Of a stretch of 64,000 nt of DNA, positions 35,806 through 44,531 are shown piece by piece. The stretch is from Thermococcus guaymasensis DSM 11113 (GTDB taxonomy: Archaea; Methanobacteriota_B; Thermococci; Thermococcales; Thermococcaceae). Location: contig NZ_CP007140.1 of assembly GCF_000816105.1 (NCBI RefSeq), forward strand, positions 806,001 through 870,000, given 5' to 3'. Below the pieces are notes generated by a model. The model was not told where the DNA came from and did not search any database. It saw nothing but the letters and a program-made list of their open reading frames with translations. Made by a program: the position numbers and the translations under genes. Numbering within the stretch: the stretch's first letter is position 1; each line of letters opens with the position of its first letter.

Positions 35806-37650
35806 TCAGGAGGAGTAGTGCCTCCTCGTCCAGAACTCCTTCTTCCTGAAGGGGTTCCAGTTCTTGAGCGGTCTGTAGTAGCCGATTATCCTGCTCCATA
35901 TCTCGACGTTCTCGCTTCCGCAGCGCGGGCAGTGGGTGTGCAGGCCCGTTGTTGAGTAACCGCAGGCGTTGCAGACGGTAACCGCCGGGGTGTAGCTCCA
36001 GTAGACGAGCTGGGTTCTCATGAGCCTCTTCGTGAGCCTGGCTAACGCCTCCGGATCCGGCTCCTCGCCGAGGAATATGTGCATCATAACTCCACCCGTG
36101 AAGCTCCTCTGGACCTTCTCCTCTACGCGTATTCTGTCGGCCAGCTCAAGGGAACCGTAGTAGGGAGCTATACTGGTGGAGTAAATCGGGTTCTCCGGGT
36201 CGCTGAGGTACTCCCTAAGCTCCGGGAACTCGCAAAGGTCCTTTATAGCGAGCTTCGCTGCGGCGCTCTCGCCAGGGACCTCCTCCACGTTCCAGGGCGT
36301 CCCGCTCTCGCGCATCCACTCCCTCGCCTTTGCTGTCGCGAACTCGACCATCTCCTTCATCAGCTCCGCCGCTTTCATCCACTCCTTTCTCGTCCCTTCC
36401 TCCCAGAGCCTCGGCTCGTTGAGGTAAATGGCAACCGCTTCTGGAAGGCCGAGGATTCCGACGGTGTTGAAGTGGCTGCCCGGGAACTCCCCGAGGTAGA
36501 GGTGAATCATGCTGTACACCTGCCCGTAAGAGGTAATCAGCCTCACGTAGCGCTCCCTGAACCAGTCGGTTGTGGCTCTAACAACGTCAAGAACCCTCTC
36601 GTACTCCTCCCAGAACCTGTCATCATCTCCTTTGGCCTTCAAAGCCAGCCTCGGGAGGTTCACGGTCGTAACGTTCACCGAGCCCGTGACGTCGGGCATC
36701 GCCCAGAGTCCGCCGAAGCGCTGCCTCTCAACTTCTTTAAGCCACTGCTCTTTGGTATCTTCTGCATTGAAGCCAAAAGCGTACATAAACTCACTTTTGT
36801 CGATATTCAGGCGGCAGCACATCGCATAGCTCGCGTTCGGGTCAACGACGTTCGTGTTCAACCAGTAGAAGCTCCCGCGCTTCGATGCAGTTTTAAAGAC
36901 AGCCTCAAAGATCTCCGGGTCGTCCCAGAGCATCTTGGCGGTCACCATCAGCGTTGGAATCGGGAATGTGAAGGGCTGGCCGAGCGCGTCCCCTTCCCTA
37001 AGAACCTCCGTTAGGGCTATGAAGAACTCCTTCGCCTCCTTCTCGTACTCGCCGAGCGGTTCGACTTTCTCTCCAGCATAAACCGCGTGGTCGCCATCAA
37101 GCATCCTCTTTGGAGCATCCAAAGTTACGGTGAAGTTCGTGAAAGGAGTTTGAAGGCCAATTCTCGTTGGATAGTTGAGGTTGTAAACCAGCCTCTGAAT
37201 CCCCTGTCTGATTTTACGCCTGTCAATACCGTCTTTCCTAATAAATGGGCCAGCATACCACTCGACCGAGCTCAGGGCCTGGGCGCCGCTGAAGTAGTGC
37301 TGCATCGTTATGAGGTAGTTCGCTATGTGGTCGACGTAGGTGTCGAAGTGCCTGGCCGGTCGGGAGACTATGGTCGGCGTCTTGAGGCCCTTTTCGAGCA
37401 ACCTCGCCGTGCTGTGGCCTGTGCAATAGGGAATGTAGAGGCTGTAGGGGAGCTTGTGAATGTATATATCCCCCGAAAAGTGTGCCTCTCTGCCTTCCCT
37501 TGGCACGAGGGAGATGCTCTCCTTCAATGCCTCCTCCATCACGTAGGCGAAGAAGCCCGTCGGCCCGGGGTATCTGTTGGCGTTTTCCAACACATCCAAG
37601 CTATCCCAGCTGGTATATTCTTGGATTATGTCCTTTTTCGTTGTTTCCAT
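35806..37650 (-). CDS. nrdD: Anaerobic (class III) ribonucleoside-triphosphate reductase
   Basis: 614-residue glycyl-radical enzyme that reduces ribonucleotides to deoxyribonucleotides without oxygen. Visible: the active-site cysteine region around YAMCCRLNI, a C-terminal zinc site (CNACGY and HCPRCG) and the glycyl-radical loop RIIGYYRP with the radical glycine near residue 590. No ATP-cone domain is apparent at the N-terminus, so the usual ATP/dATP overall activity control may be absent. ATG 37650 follows GGTGATAAGA. No intein. The promoter contains a palindrome at 37663-37681. Confidence 0.93.
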   Translation of the reverse strand: METTKKDIIQEYTSWDSLDVLENANRYPGPTGFFAYVMEEALKESISLVPREGREAHFSGDIYIHKLPYSLYIPYCTGHSTARLLEKGLKTPTIVSRPARHFDTYVDHIANYLITMQHYFSGAQALSSVEWYAGPFIRKDGIDRRKIRQGIQRLVYNLNYPTRIGLQTPFTNFTVTLDAPKRMLDGDHAVYAGEKVEPLGEYEKEAKEFFIALTEVLREGDALGQPFTFPIPTLMVTAKMLWDDPEIFEAVFKTASKRGSFYWLNTNVVDPNASYAMCCRLNIDKSEFMYAFGFNAEDTKEQWLKEVERQRFGGLWAMPDVTGSVNVTTVNLPRLALKAKGDDDRFWEEYERVLDVVRATTDWFRERYVRLITSYGQVYSMIHLYLGEFPGSHFNTVGILGLPEAVAIYLNEPRLWEEGTRKEWMKAAELMKEMVEFATAKAREWMRESGTPWNVEEVPGESAAAKLAIKDLCEFPELREYLSDPENPIYSTSIAPYYGSLELADRIRVEEKVQRSFTGGVMMHIFLGEEPDPEALARLTKRLMRTQLVYWSYTPAVTVCNACGYSTTGLHTHCPRCGSENVEIWSRIIGYYRPLKNWNPFRKKEFWTRRHYSS

Positions 37651-37662
37651 TCTTATCACCTA

Positions 37663-37681
37663 ATTGGATATTTTATCCAAT
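37663..37681. promoter_or_regulatory. Palindromic operator candidate of nrdDG
   Basis: ATTGGATA-TTT-TATCCAAT is a perfect 8-bp inverted repeat with a 3-base centre. It lies between a TATA-like CTTTTTAG (minus strand, 37684-37691) and the nrdD ribosome-binding site, where a repressor would block initiation. Confidence 0.6.
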
Positions 37682-37885
37682 ACTAAAAAGCCTCCCTGGA
37701 GTCTAAAATGGTTACTGTTTACCATGACGGATAGTTGGCAAAAGCGTGCTAAATAAAAGTTAAAATGACAGGTATGCTTAAAAATCTAATGAAAAATATG
37801 TATAAAACATCAGACTCTGATTTCACTCTTTTCTAAATGTATAATGTAGCTCGTCCGAATTTTAGCATTTTGTCAATTAATTCAT

Positions 37886-40192
37886 TCAGTTCTGGACATC
37901 GAATTTAAGTGTAGTAATTTCAAAAGGTTTAACCTCAAAGTTCCACTCTTCCAAGGGCCTCTCTAAGAGGTTCACCTTGTAAACCCCTGTATAATCGAAG
38001 TTCCTCTTCATTGTAGATTTTGTCTCCTTGCCTAACGTCTCAAAGAACCTAAGGACAATTCCTTCTTTGCTCTTCCTGAAAGCTGTCATTACCAGATTAT
38101 CATCAAGCTCAAGAGCCCAGTCCCTCTCAGGCAGCTCTCCAACACCGTGTTGAACGAATACAGGAGCGTTGTGGGAATAGGCGAGCTTTGGAATGTCGTT
38201 CTCCTTCCAGCTTCCCTTGTATGGAACCAGTGCGTATCTGAACTCGTGCTCCCCGATCATCAGGGCGTTCGGAGTGTACCTCCTCCAAGAAACCAGGTCA
38301 ACGCTTCTCAGGAGGGTCATCTTTATTATTCCCTCCTCGATCCTGTGCTCGGGGATTCCAAGGTTTATCACTGCAACTCCCCTACTTCCGTCTTCATAAG
38401 CCATCCAGTTCTGAACGGCAAAGTTATCGTACTTCTCAACCCAATCGGAGTCATCAACGTCCAAGTCAACCTCACACACTCCTCCCGGAATCTCTGCATA
38501 GGCTTTTCCTTCGATGTCCGTTGGGAATAGAACTATTAAATCCGTGTGAGGCTGGTTGAAGTAAACCTTGGCCCTGAAGTCTATTCTCGGAATTCCCTTA
38601 GTGAGCTGAACCTCAAATGAAAGCCTCAGGAGGGTTTCTCCTCTCCATTCAGCTTTAATTGTGTACCTCAAAACTTCTCTAAACTCCGACTTCTCGGCCC
38701 TCGCATCTACAACTTCAAACCCTATCTCGTTCATATCCCTCAAATACTCAGGCTTTGAAATCGCTTCGCTAACCCTCGTTCTGTAGTTTTTCCCTGGAAC
38801 TCTGGAGTAATACAGGTTACCGCAATCCGAGACAATTTCAATATCGTTGCCATCCTTGATCACAAGCTCCCCGTCCATGAATACCTCAAGGGTTCCCCTC
38901 TCGGTTAGCCTCACTCTGAAAAACTCGTTCTCTATTTCGAGTTCCCCTTTCTTCACTTTCTCTTCTTTTTCTCCCTCTGTAACTATGTACCCCAAAGGGG
39001 GAAGCTCCGCACTTACAACCTTTCCATCAGCAACCTCAATTACCTCCCTCCTCTTCCAGGGTAGAGGATTGAAAAGCAGGAACTTCTCTTTGTTTCCACT
39101 GAAGAAGCCCAGCGATGAGTTAAGAACTTCCAGGGCTATTTCCTCGGCTTCTCTGAACCGCTCTTCAGCCTCTTTATAAATCTCATCTATTCCGCATCCG
39201 CATATCGTGTCATGAAAAGAATTCATCAGCAAGAGCTTCCAAGCCTTTTCAAGCTTCTCCTCCTCGCTTTTTCCACCTTTGAGTGACACGAAGGTATTTA
39301 AAGCTTCAACGCTTTGAAGAAGGAACTCCAGCTTTCTGAATTTAACCTTGATGTTCATTCTCGAACTTCTGCATCCTGGCAGAACGGGATGGTATCTTCC
39401 AAATACCATCTCATCCCTCACAACCGGAACTTCACAGTTCTTGACCTCCTCAAAGTACTCTCCAGGTGTAGCAACCCTTATGTCATAACCGCTCAGCTCT
39501 CTCGCCCTTTTAACAATCTTGGAAAGGATTGGATTCGGTGGTGCAAAATCAGAACCTGCTAGTAACATTATGCAGTCATTTAGGGCGTAGGGTTTGGCTT
39601 TCTCAATCATCTCAAGGAGGATTTTTGCCCCAAGCTCGACGTCATCGTGAGGAAGCCAAAGGGGATCATAACCAAAGAGCATGTAGTGGACGAAGATTCT
39701 GCTCCCATCTAAGCCTTCCCAGATGAAGTTCATCGTTTTTTCTCCTCTGTATCCCCTCTTGAATGTATAAAACTCAAAACCGGCCTTTTTAAAAATCTGA
39801 GGAATTTGAGAGTGATGACCAAAACAGTCTATCATCCATCCGACTTTAACTTCCTTTCCGCTCAACCCCTCCATTACGGGCTTTGCATAGAGTATTTCCC
39901 TTATCTGAGTCTCCAGCCCGGGGATCAGATTGTCGGGCATCAGGTAAATCCCGCCAACAAGCTCAATTCTACCTTCTCTTATCCTCTCCAAGAGTTCATT
40001 CCAGAGCTCTGGTTTTCTTTCCTTAAACAGCTCTAAGAGAAACAGCTGGTCGAAGAGATACTTGAATTCCCCGTCTTTGCGCATTATTTCAAGAACTTTT
40101 TCCATGTTGCTGAGGGTTAATTCTGCAAACTCTTCCTTTGTCCGTACCCATTCCAAGTCGTAGTGGAAGTGTGGAACGACAAACACCTTCAT
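37886..40192 (-). CDS. Glycoside hydrolase family 38 alpha-mannosidase
   Basis: 768-residue retaining alpha-mannosidase. The N-terminal catalytic domain starts with a zinc-site motif HFHYDLEW (His8, His10, Asp12; canonical HxHxDxGW). The nucleophile region is GWMIDCFGHHSQIP (Asp122), and NSFHDTICGCG carries a further metal-site histidine. Beta-rich C-terminal domains follow. No signal peptide is seen, so it should act in the cytoplasm. ATG 40192 follows AAGGTGGC; the longer frame has no support. The gene looks more AT-rich than its neighbours and has an AT-rich, gene-free flank of about 200 bases at 37687-37885, in which I see no gene. Confidence 0.88.
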   Translation of the reverse strand: MKVFVVPHFHYDLEWVRTKEEFAELTLSNMEKVLEIMRKDGEFKYLFDQLFLLELFKERKPELWNELLERIREGRIELVGGIYLMPDNLIPGLETQIREILYAKPVMEGLSGKEVKVGWMIDCFGHHSQIPQIFKKAGFEFYTFKRGYRGEKTMNFIWEGLDGSRIFVHYMLFGYDPLWLPHDDVELGAKILLEMIEKAKPYALNDCIMLLAGSDFAPPNPILSKIVKRARELSGYDIRVATPGEYFEEVKNCEVPVVRDEMVFGRYHPVLPGCRSSRMNIKVKFRKLEFLLQSVEALNTFVSLKGGKSEEEKLEKAWKLLLMNSFHDTICGCGIDEIYKEAEERFREAEEIALEVLNSSLGFFSGNKEKFLLFNPLPWKRREVIEVADGKVVSAELPPLGYIVTEGEKEEKVKKGELEIENEFFRVRLTERGTLEVFMDGELVIKDGNDIEIVSDCGNLYYSRVPGKNYRTRVSEAISKPEYLRDMNEIGFEVVDARAEKSEFREVLRYTIKAEWRGETLLRLSFEVQLTKGIPRIDFRAKVYFNQPHTDLIVLFPTDIEGKAYAEIPGGVCEVDLDVDDSDWVEKYDNFAVQNWMAYEDGSRGVAVINLGIPEHRIEEGIIKMTLLRSVDLVSWRRYTPNALMIGEHEFRYALVPYKGSWKENDIPKLAYSHNAPVFVQHGVGELPERDWALELDDNLVMTAFRKSKEGIVLRFFETLGKETKSTMKRNFDYTGVYKVNLLERPLEEWNFEVKPFEITTLKFDVQN

Positions 40193-40253
40193 GTATGCCA
40201 CCTTGCCATACGTTTTTAACTCCTGAAATAAACTTTTCCCTCGGTGATATGAA

Positions 40254-41276
40254 ATGAACGTCAAGGAAGAGTGGGAGAAGGCCTTAGCGGAGAAGGACTG
40301 TGAGAAACTGCTCGAGCTCTTTGACGATTACATTGACATCATCGAGGACGAGGAGACCCTCAGGAAGGAGCTGAAAAGGCTTGGAGAGGTGGCAGTTCAG
40401 TGCGACGACCCCTACGACCTGCTCCACGAGATTGGGCACGTTTACGCTCACCTCGATGATGCCGAGGCTGGGATCGAGCTCTACAAAAAGGTGGTAGAGA
40501 GGAAAAAGGACGACCCAGAGGAGTACGCGACGGCGCTCTACTACTTAGCCGACGCCTACGAGAACTTCGGTATGCCAAAGAATGCAATAGAGACATACGA
40601 AAGGCTCCTTAAACTGGAGGAGGAAGTCCTGAAGAGCGAGAGGGAGATAGCACTAACATTGGCCAACCTCGCGATAAACTACGACGATCTCGGCGAGACC
40701 GAGAAGGCCATCGAACTCATGGAGCGCGCGAGGGAGATTTTTGAGAAGCTCAACGATGAAAAGAACCACATGATAAGCCTCATAGACCTCGCCCACTTCC
40801 ACTACGAGCTTGGGGACTACGACACCGCGGAGGCCCTTATCAAGAAAGTCCTCCGGAACCCGCGCGACGATGAGATTGAGATAAACGCCAAGCTGGTCGA
40901 GGCCGAAATCCACGCCGGCAGGGAGGACTATGATAAGGCCTTCAAGGCCCTCCGTGATGCCCTGCTTAAGGCCATCAACGTGAACGACGACGTGTTTGGA
41001 CTCGTCTTCGATACGCTGGTTGACTTCATCGAGGGTCTCTTTAACGAGAACGCTTACGAGACGATAGCAAAGAACATGGAGGGCTTCGCCGAGCTGTTTG
41101 AGGACGATACAAGGCATTTCTTCAGGGCGATAGCCGAGCTGGCGCGCTGGAGGGCTGGAGACGACGCGGCGAAGAAGCGCTTCGATGAGCTTTATGCAAA
41201 GGTAGGAAACGAGGAGCTTCGCTCGATACTCGACGAGTGGAAGAGGCCTAAGCTTAGCCTGAGCTTGGGACTTTGA
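40254..41276 (+). CDS. Tetratricopeptide-repeat protein
   Basis: 340 residues built of paired helices. TPR-like units are clear at AEAGIELYKKVVERKKDD, YYLADAYENFGMPKNAIETY and LAINYDDLGETEKAIELM. The protein is strongly acidic. TPRs are scaffolds for protein contacts; no enzyme domain is present and the partner is unknown. GGTGATATGA precedes the ATG. It is divergent from the alpha-mannosidase gene across about 60 bases. Confidence 0.85.
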   Translation: MNVKEEWEKALAEKDCEKLLELFDDYIDIIEDEETLRKELKRLGEVAVQCDDPYDLLHEIGHVYAHLDDAEAGIELYKKVVERKKDDPEEYATALYYLADAYENFGMPKNAIETYERLLKLEEEVLKSEREIALTLANLAINYDDLGETEKAIELMERAREIFEKLNDEKNHMISLIDLAHFHYELGDYDTAEALIKKVLRNPRDDEIEINAKLVEAEIHAGREDYDKAFKALRDALLKAINVNDDVFGLVFDTLVDFIEGLFNENAYETIAKNMEGFAELFEDDTRHFFRAIAELARWRAGDDAAKKRFDELYAKVGNEELRSILDEWKRPKLSLSLGL

Positions 41277-41352
41277 CTCACTTTTTAATTCTCTTTTGGG
41301 AATCTGGAAGAAAAAGTGAACCGGAATTAATGTCAAAAGGAGGGCAAAGCCC

Positions 41353-41628
41353 TCAAATCCTCGAAACGGTCTCAACCTCAGCGCTCTCGACGTTTTCGAC
41401 CTTCCTGAAGGCCTCAAGAACCTGCTCGAGGTCGTAGCCCTCCTCGTCCTTAGCGAGGACGTAGAACTTGAGGGCGACGAGGCCGAAGGCTATGGGCTCG
41501 CGCTCGACCTTGGCGAGGCCGAACTTCTCAGGAAGAGCCTCCTTGAGTTTTGCCTCGAGCTCGTCGAGGTTGACGTCCGGGTCGGTCGGCATGATCTTGA
41601 CAACCGCAACCATATTGTAGTCGCTCAT
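41353..41628 (-). CDS. ef1b: Translation elongation factor 1-beta (aEF1B)
   Basis: 91-residue guanine-nucleotide exchange factor for aEF1A. It shows the family start VAVVKIMPTDPDVNLDELEA, the central PIAFGLVALKFYVLAKDEEG, and the end VENVESAEVETVSRI. ATG 41628 follows GGAGGTGAAGAAG; an upstream ATG three codons earlier overlaps that site. It is 17 bases downstream of the zinc-ribbon gene, with which it probably forms an operon, as is usual in Thermococcales. Confidence 0.93.
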   Translation of the reverse strand: MSDYNMVAVVKIMPTDPDVNLDELEAKLKEALPEKFGLAKVEREPIAFGLVALKFYVLAKDEEGYDLEQVLEAFRKVENVESAEVETVSRI

Positions 41629-41645
41629 CTTCTTCACCTCCTAAT

Positions 41646-41831
41646 TCACGGCCCCTCCCATCCGCACTTGGGGCACTTGTAGGGAACGCTGAGGACCCTG
41701 CAGGATTCGCAGCGCCAGATGATAGCTTCGCCGCAGTTCGGGCAGACGAAGTGAGTGGCGTGCTCCCTTGGGGTTATCTCCTTTCCGCATGAGGTGCATA
41801 CGGGTATCTCGAACTTCATTTCTTCAGCCAC
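41646..41831 (-). CDS. Small zinc-ribbon protein, translation-linked
   Basis: 61 residues with four zinc knuckles: CTSC, CPNC, CESC and CPKC, making two zinc ribbons. Relatives are annotated as zinc-ribbon RNA-binding proteins involved in translation. Start taken as GTG 41831, preceded by GGAGGTGTTC; the frame opens five codons earlier at a TTG that would destroy this site. A strong TATA (GATTTATAAAAG, minus strand, about 41888-41899) lies upstream. Confidence 0.82.
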   Translation of the reverse strand: MAEEMKFEIPVCTSCGKEITPREHATHFVCPNCGEAIIWRCESCRVLSVPYKCPKCGWEGP

Positions 41832-41906
41832 TGCGAACACCTCCAAGAAAGGTGGTTTTTACCCACTGCTCACCGTTTCAAGGAATCTTTTATAAATCTT
41901 TCGAAA

Positions 41907-41964
41907 GGGCTCATAAATCCTCGCCTCATCATGAAATCAGAAAGGAGAACGCCAATCATCGCCC
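41907..41964 (-). ncRNA. Candidate C/D box sRNA (2'-O-methylation guide)
   Basis: On the minus strand a 58-base segment shows terminal pairing GGGC/GCCC, a C box GCGATGA (one change from RTGATGA), a 15-base guide region, a perfect D' box CTGA, a 4-base spacer, a perfect C' box ATGATGA, an 11-base guide region GGCGAGGATTT and a D box ATGA (one change from CTGA). Order and spacing fit archaeal C/D guides. It lies seven bases after the Lrp gene stop. The rRNA or tRNA target was not determined. Confidence 0.5.
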
Positions 41965-41970
41965 TTCCTC

Positions 41971-42423
41971 TCAGATCTCCTCTTTAACCGAGACAAAGGA
42001 CACCATGGTGACGGTTTGTCCGATTCCCTTTATCTCCCTTAGTTTGTCTATGACGATCTTTCCGATTTCCTCAGAGTTTTTTGCCCTGACTTTTATCAGG
42101 AGGTCCCATTCTCCCGTGATTATGTGCACCTCATAGACCCCATCGAGCGTTGCAACGCGTTTGGCAACTTCTCTTTGGTTTACCCCTGACTCCGGGTCAT
42201 ACCTGGCGAGGATGAAGGCAGTTGTTCCAAGGTCAAGCTTCCTGTAGTTCGGCTTTATCGTGAACTTTTCGATAACCCCTTCTTCGACGAGTTTCTTTAT
42301 CCTGTAGTGCACTGTCGTCCTTGGTATCCCGATCTTCTTGCTCAGTGTTGCTATGTTCTCTCGCGCATTCCTTCTTAACTCCTCAAGCAGTCTCATGTCA
42401 ATCTCATCGAGCAGTTCTGGCAT
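41971..42423 (-). CDS. Lrp/AsnC family transcriptional regulator
   Basis: 150 residues: an N-terminal winged helix-turn-helix (LLEELRRNARENIATLSKKI and PRTTVHYRIKKLVEEGVIE) and a C-terminal RAM domain (YEVHIITGEWDLLIKVRAKN). Such proteins form octamers and respond to amino acids. ATG 42423 follows GGAGGGTGCGGG. An inverted repeat TACAA-N8-TTGTA at 42445-42462 lies just upstream and could be an autoregulation site. Confidence 0.9.
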   Translation of the reverse strand: MPELLDEIDMRLLEELRRNARENIATLSKKIGIPRTTVHYRIKKLVEEGVIEKFTIKPNYRKLDLGTTAFILARYDPESGVNQREVAKRVATLDGVYEVHIITGEWDLLIKVRAKNSEEIGKIVIDKLREIKGIGQTVTMVSFVSVKEEI

Positions 42424-42444
42424 CCCGCACCCTCCTGTCATTCG

Positions 42445-42462
42445 TACAATTTAGCCTTTGTA
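42445..42462. promoter_or_regulatory. Inverted repeat upstream of the Lrp gene
   Basis: TACAA-N8-TTGTA, 5-bp arms, between a TATA-like CTATTTAAG (42479-42487, minus-strand reading CTTAAATAG) and the ribosome-binding site. Candidate autoregulatory site; short and unproven. Confidence 0.35.
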
Positions 42463-42478
42463 TCTTGGTCGCTCTTTG

Positions 42479-43033
42479 CTATTTAAGATTTTCTTTGAGC
42501 CAAGTGGCAAAGGCCTTTAGAGCCCTCCCCCTGTGGGATATTTTGTTCTTCTCCTCTGTTGTCATTTCGGCAAAGGTTCTGTCGAAGCCTTCGGGCTTAA
42601 ATATGGGATCGAACCCAAAACCGCCGCTTCCCTTGGGCTCCGTCGTTATCTCACCGTCGGCCCTTCCGGTGAAGATGTGAAGCTCCCCGTCCCAGTAGGC
42701 TATGACGCTCTTGAAGTATGCTCTTCTGTTGCTTTCACCTTCGAGGAGCTTGAGAATGCCCCAATAACCAAGCGTCTTGTAGACGTAGGCGGAGTAAACT
42801 CCGGGGAACCCTTTTAGGGCCTCAACGAAGAGGCCGGAGTCGTCGAGGAAGAAAGGGCCTTCAACTCTCTCTGCCAGCCACCTCGCACCGTATTCCGCAA
42901 CTTCTTCAAGCGTATCCGCCTGTATTTCGGGATAGCTCATGTGGAGCTGGTAAACTTCAATACCGAGGGGTTCAAAGTACTTTTTGGCCTCCTCAGCCTT
43001 GCCAGGATTGGAAGTTATAAACGCCAGCCTCAT
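42479..43033 (-). CDS. rdgB: XTP/dITP pyrophosphatase (Ham1/RdgB)
   Basis: 184-residue house-cleaning enzyme that hydrolyses non-canonical ITP, dITP and XTP. Family motifs: [15 protein letters not shown] at the N-terminus, [21 protein letters not shown], and [13 protein letters not shown] with [18 protein letters not shown]. The open frame extends 44 codons upstream, but ATG 43033 is preceded by GGTGGTTGT and starts the conserved domain. Confidence 0.93.
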   Translation of the reverse strand: MRLAFITSNPGKAEEAKKYFEPLGIEVYQLHMSYPEIQADTLEEVAEYGARWLAERVEGPFFLDDSGLFVEALKGFPGVYSAYVYKTLGYWGILKLLEGESNRRAYFKSVIAYWDGELHIFTGRADGEITTEPKGSGGFGFDPIFKPEGFDRTFAEMTTEEKNKISHRGRALKAFATWLKENLK

Positions 43034-43073
43034 ACAACCACCGGAGAAGGGGAGGAGAGAAGGGTTAAAAGCT

Positions 43074-43562
43074 TTAGTCAAGGATATACCCGATCTTCTC
43101 GACAAGCTCTCTGCGCTCTTTCTTCTGCTCCTCAGTTTCGATCTTGTTGGCAGCCTTGCCATCAACGACTCCGAGGACGCTCCTTCCGAGGTCTGTCTCG
43201 GCTACGATGACCTGGAACGGGTTCTCGCTGGCACCGTAGACCATCGCCACTGCGGGGTGATTCTTGACGGTGTTCAGGACGTTAATCGGGAAGGCGTTCC
43301 TCATGAGTATCACGAAGACGTGGCCGGCTCCTATCTTAACTGCGTTCTTGGCTGCAAGCTCTTCTAACTCTTTGTCGTTTCCGGTGTAGCGCGTGAGCTG
43401 TGGCTTAGCCTCGTTCATTGCTATGCCGAATTTTATTCCTGGTACTGCTGTGAGTAATGCCCTTGCAAGGTCATCAACAGTGAATATTGAGAAGTTGCCC
43501 TGTCCGATTATGACTTCAACTCCCTCTGGTTTTTCGATATCGACAACGTCGATCTTCACCAT
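43074..43562 (-). CDS. Adenosine-specific kinase-like protein (DUF355 type)
   Basis: 162 residues: [20 protein letters not shown], then [26 protein letters not shown] and the stretch [20 protein letters not shown]. This matches the small archaeal/bacterial family called adenosine-specific kinase from a structural-genomics study; biological role is poorly known. ATG 43562 follows GGTGATGAAA; longer starts lack support. Divergent from the HTH regulator across 54 bases containing both promoters. Confidence 0.75.
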   Translation of the reverse strand: MVKIDVVDIEKPEGVEVIIGQGNFSIFTVDDLARALLTAVPGIKFGIAMNEAKPQLTRYTGNDKELEELAAKNAVKIGAGHVFVILMRNAFPINVLNTVKNHPAVAMVYGASENPFQVIVAETDLGRSVLGVVDGKAANKIETEEQKKERRELVEKIGYILD

Positions 43563-43616
43563 TTTCATCACCGATAAAGATTTAATGTTCATTGATTTAA
43601 CTTTTTCGTGGTTGGT

Positions 43617-44531
43617 ATGCAGGATGTTAATCCTGAGGAAATTCAGTTCCTTGTGGAGATATTGAACAAGCACCCAACCGAGAGCCTGAAGAGAATAGCG
43701 GAGCTTGAGAGCTTGGATTATTACAAGCTTACCCGGGTTTATAACCGGTACTATGGTAAGTATGTCTTTGTTAACGCACTATACGATATCAAGAAGCTTG
43801 GTTTGAAAAGTTACATTGCTTTTGTCTCAGTCCCTAAGGAGAGGCTTCGAGAGGTTGCAGCCAGGATGAGGGAAAATCCCTTTATCCTCGATGTTACCGC
43901 AATGTTTGGCTTCAAAAACGGCATTTCCGCTATACTCCATGTTCCAAAAGACCAAGTTGATCTTCTCGATGAGGTTATGAAGAATTACTCCGATGATTAC
44001 GAATACTACGAAGTCCGTGCTTACCCACCATCTAACGATGATGATTTTGGTGGATGGAACCTTTCTTACCAGTACGCCGTTTTGATGGACATCCTTAAAT
44101 GGGACGCCAGAACACCCCTTTCTGAGATTGCAAGGGAGCTCGGGAAAAGCAGACCCACGGTACGTTTTATGATTAAGACTCTCATGCAGAAGGGTATTCT
44201 CATTGGTTATATAGCCACGGTGGAGAATACTGAACACGATAGGGGAGTGCTAGGTATAGCAAGTGAGCTGAGAGAGGACGTCCTCAGCAGGTTCGCCGAG
44301 TATGAAATAAACGTCGGTGTTCTCCTCGGTGTAGGTTATCTTCTTGAGTGGTACTTCTCATCGAAGGAAGACCTGGCCCAGAAGCTCTTTGAGTTCAGCG
44401 GCTACGTTGAGAAGCTTGCTATCGAATATTTTGATATGCTAGCCGATGTAAGGGACATGTACCCCAGACAGAGGTTCAGTAGGATGGTAAGAAGGGATGG
44501 AAAAGGTTACAGGTCTATCCTCGAATTTTAG
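43617..44531 (+). CDS. Lrp-like regulator with two helix-turn-helix segments
   Basis: 304 residues. A first HTH-like region (about 8-50, LVEILNKHPTESLKRIAELE) is followed by a RAM-like alpha/beta segment (YIAFVSVPKERLREVAARMR). A second HTH (about 160-205, ILKWDARTPLSEIARELGKS and PTVRFMIKTLMQKG) is followed by a second RAM-like part. This looks like two Lrp/AsnC modules in one chain. ATG 43617 follows GTGGTTGGT. It converges with, and overlaps by four bases, the SPASM-domain gene; the pair may be functionally linked. Confidence 0.78.
   Translation: MQDVNPEEIQFLVEILNKHPTESLKRIAELESLDYYKLTRVYNRYYGKYVFVNALYDIKKLGLKSYIAFVSVPKERLREVAARMRENPFILDVTAMFGFKNGISAILHVPKDQVDLLDEVMKNYSDDYEYYEVRAYPPSNDDDFGGWNLSYQYAVLMDILKWDARTPLSEIARELGKSRPTVRFMIKTLMQKGILIGYIATVENTEHDRGVLGIASELREDVLSRFAEYEINVGVLLGVGYLLEWYFSSKEDLAQKLFEFSGYVEKLAIEYFDMLADVRDMYPRQRFSRMVRRDGKGYRSILEF

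Noticed and set aside
35784-35815. CCTCC/GGAGG pairing ahead of nrdG
   Set aside because: Only five pairs with the upstream arm inside nrdD codons; too weak compared with the cpkB and DUF1464 structures.
37790-37830. ATCAG-ACT-CTGAT repeat in the AT-rich gap after the mannosidase gene
   Set aside because: Five-base arms in AT-rich DNA are expected by chance and no promoter element is positioned with it.
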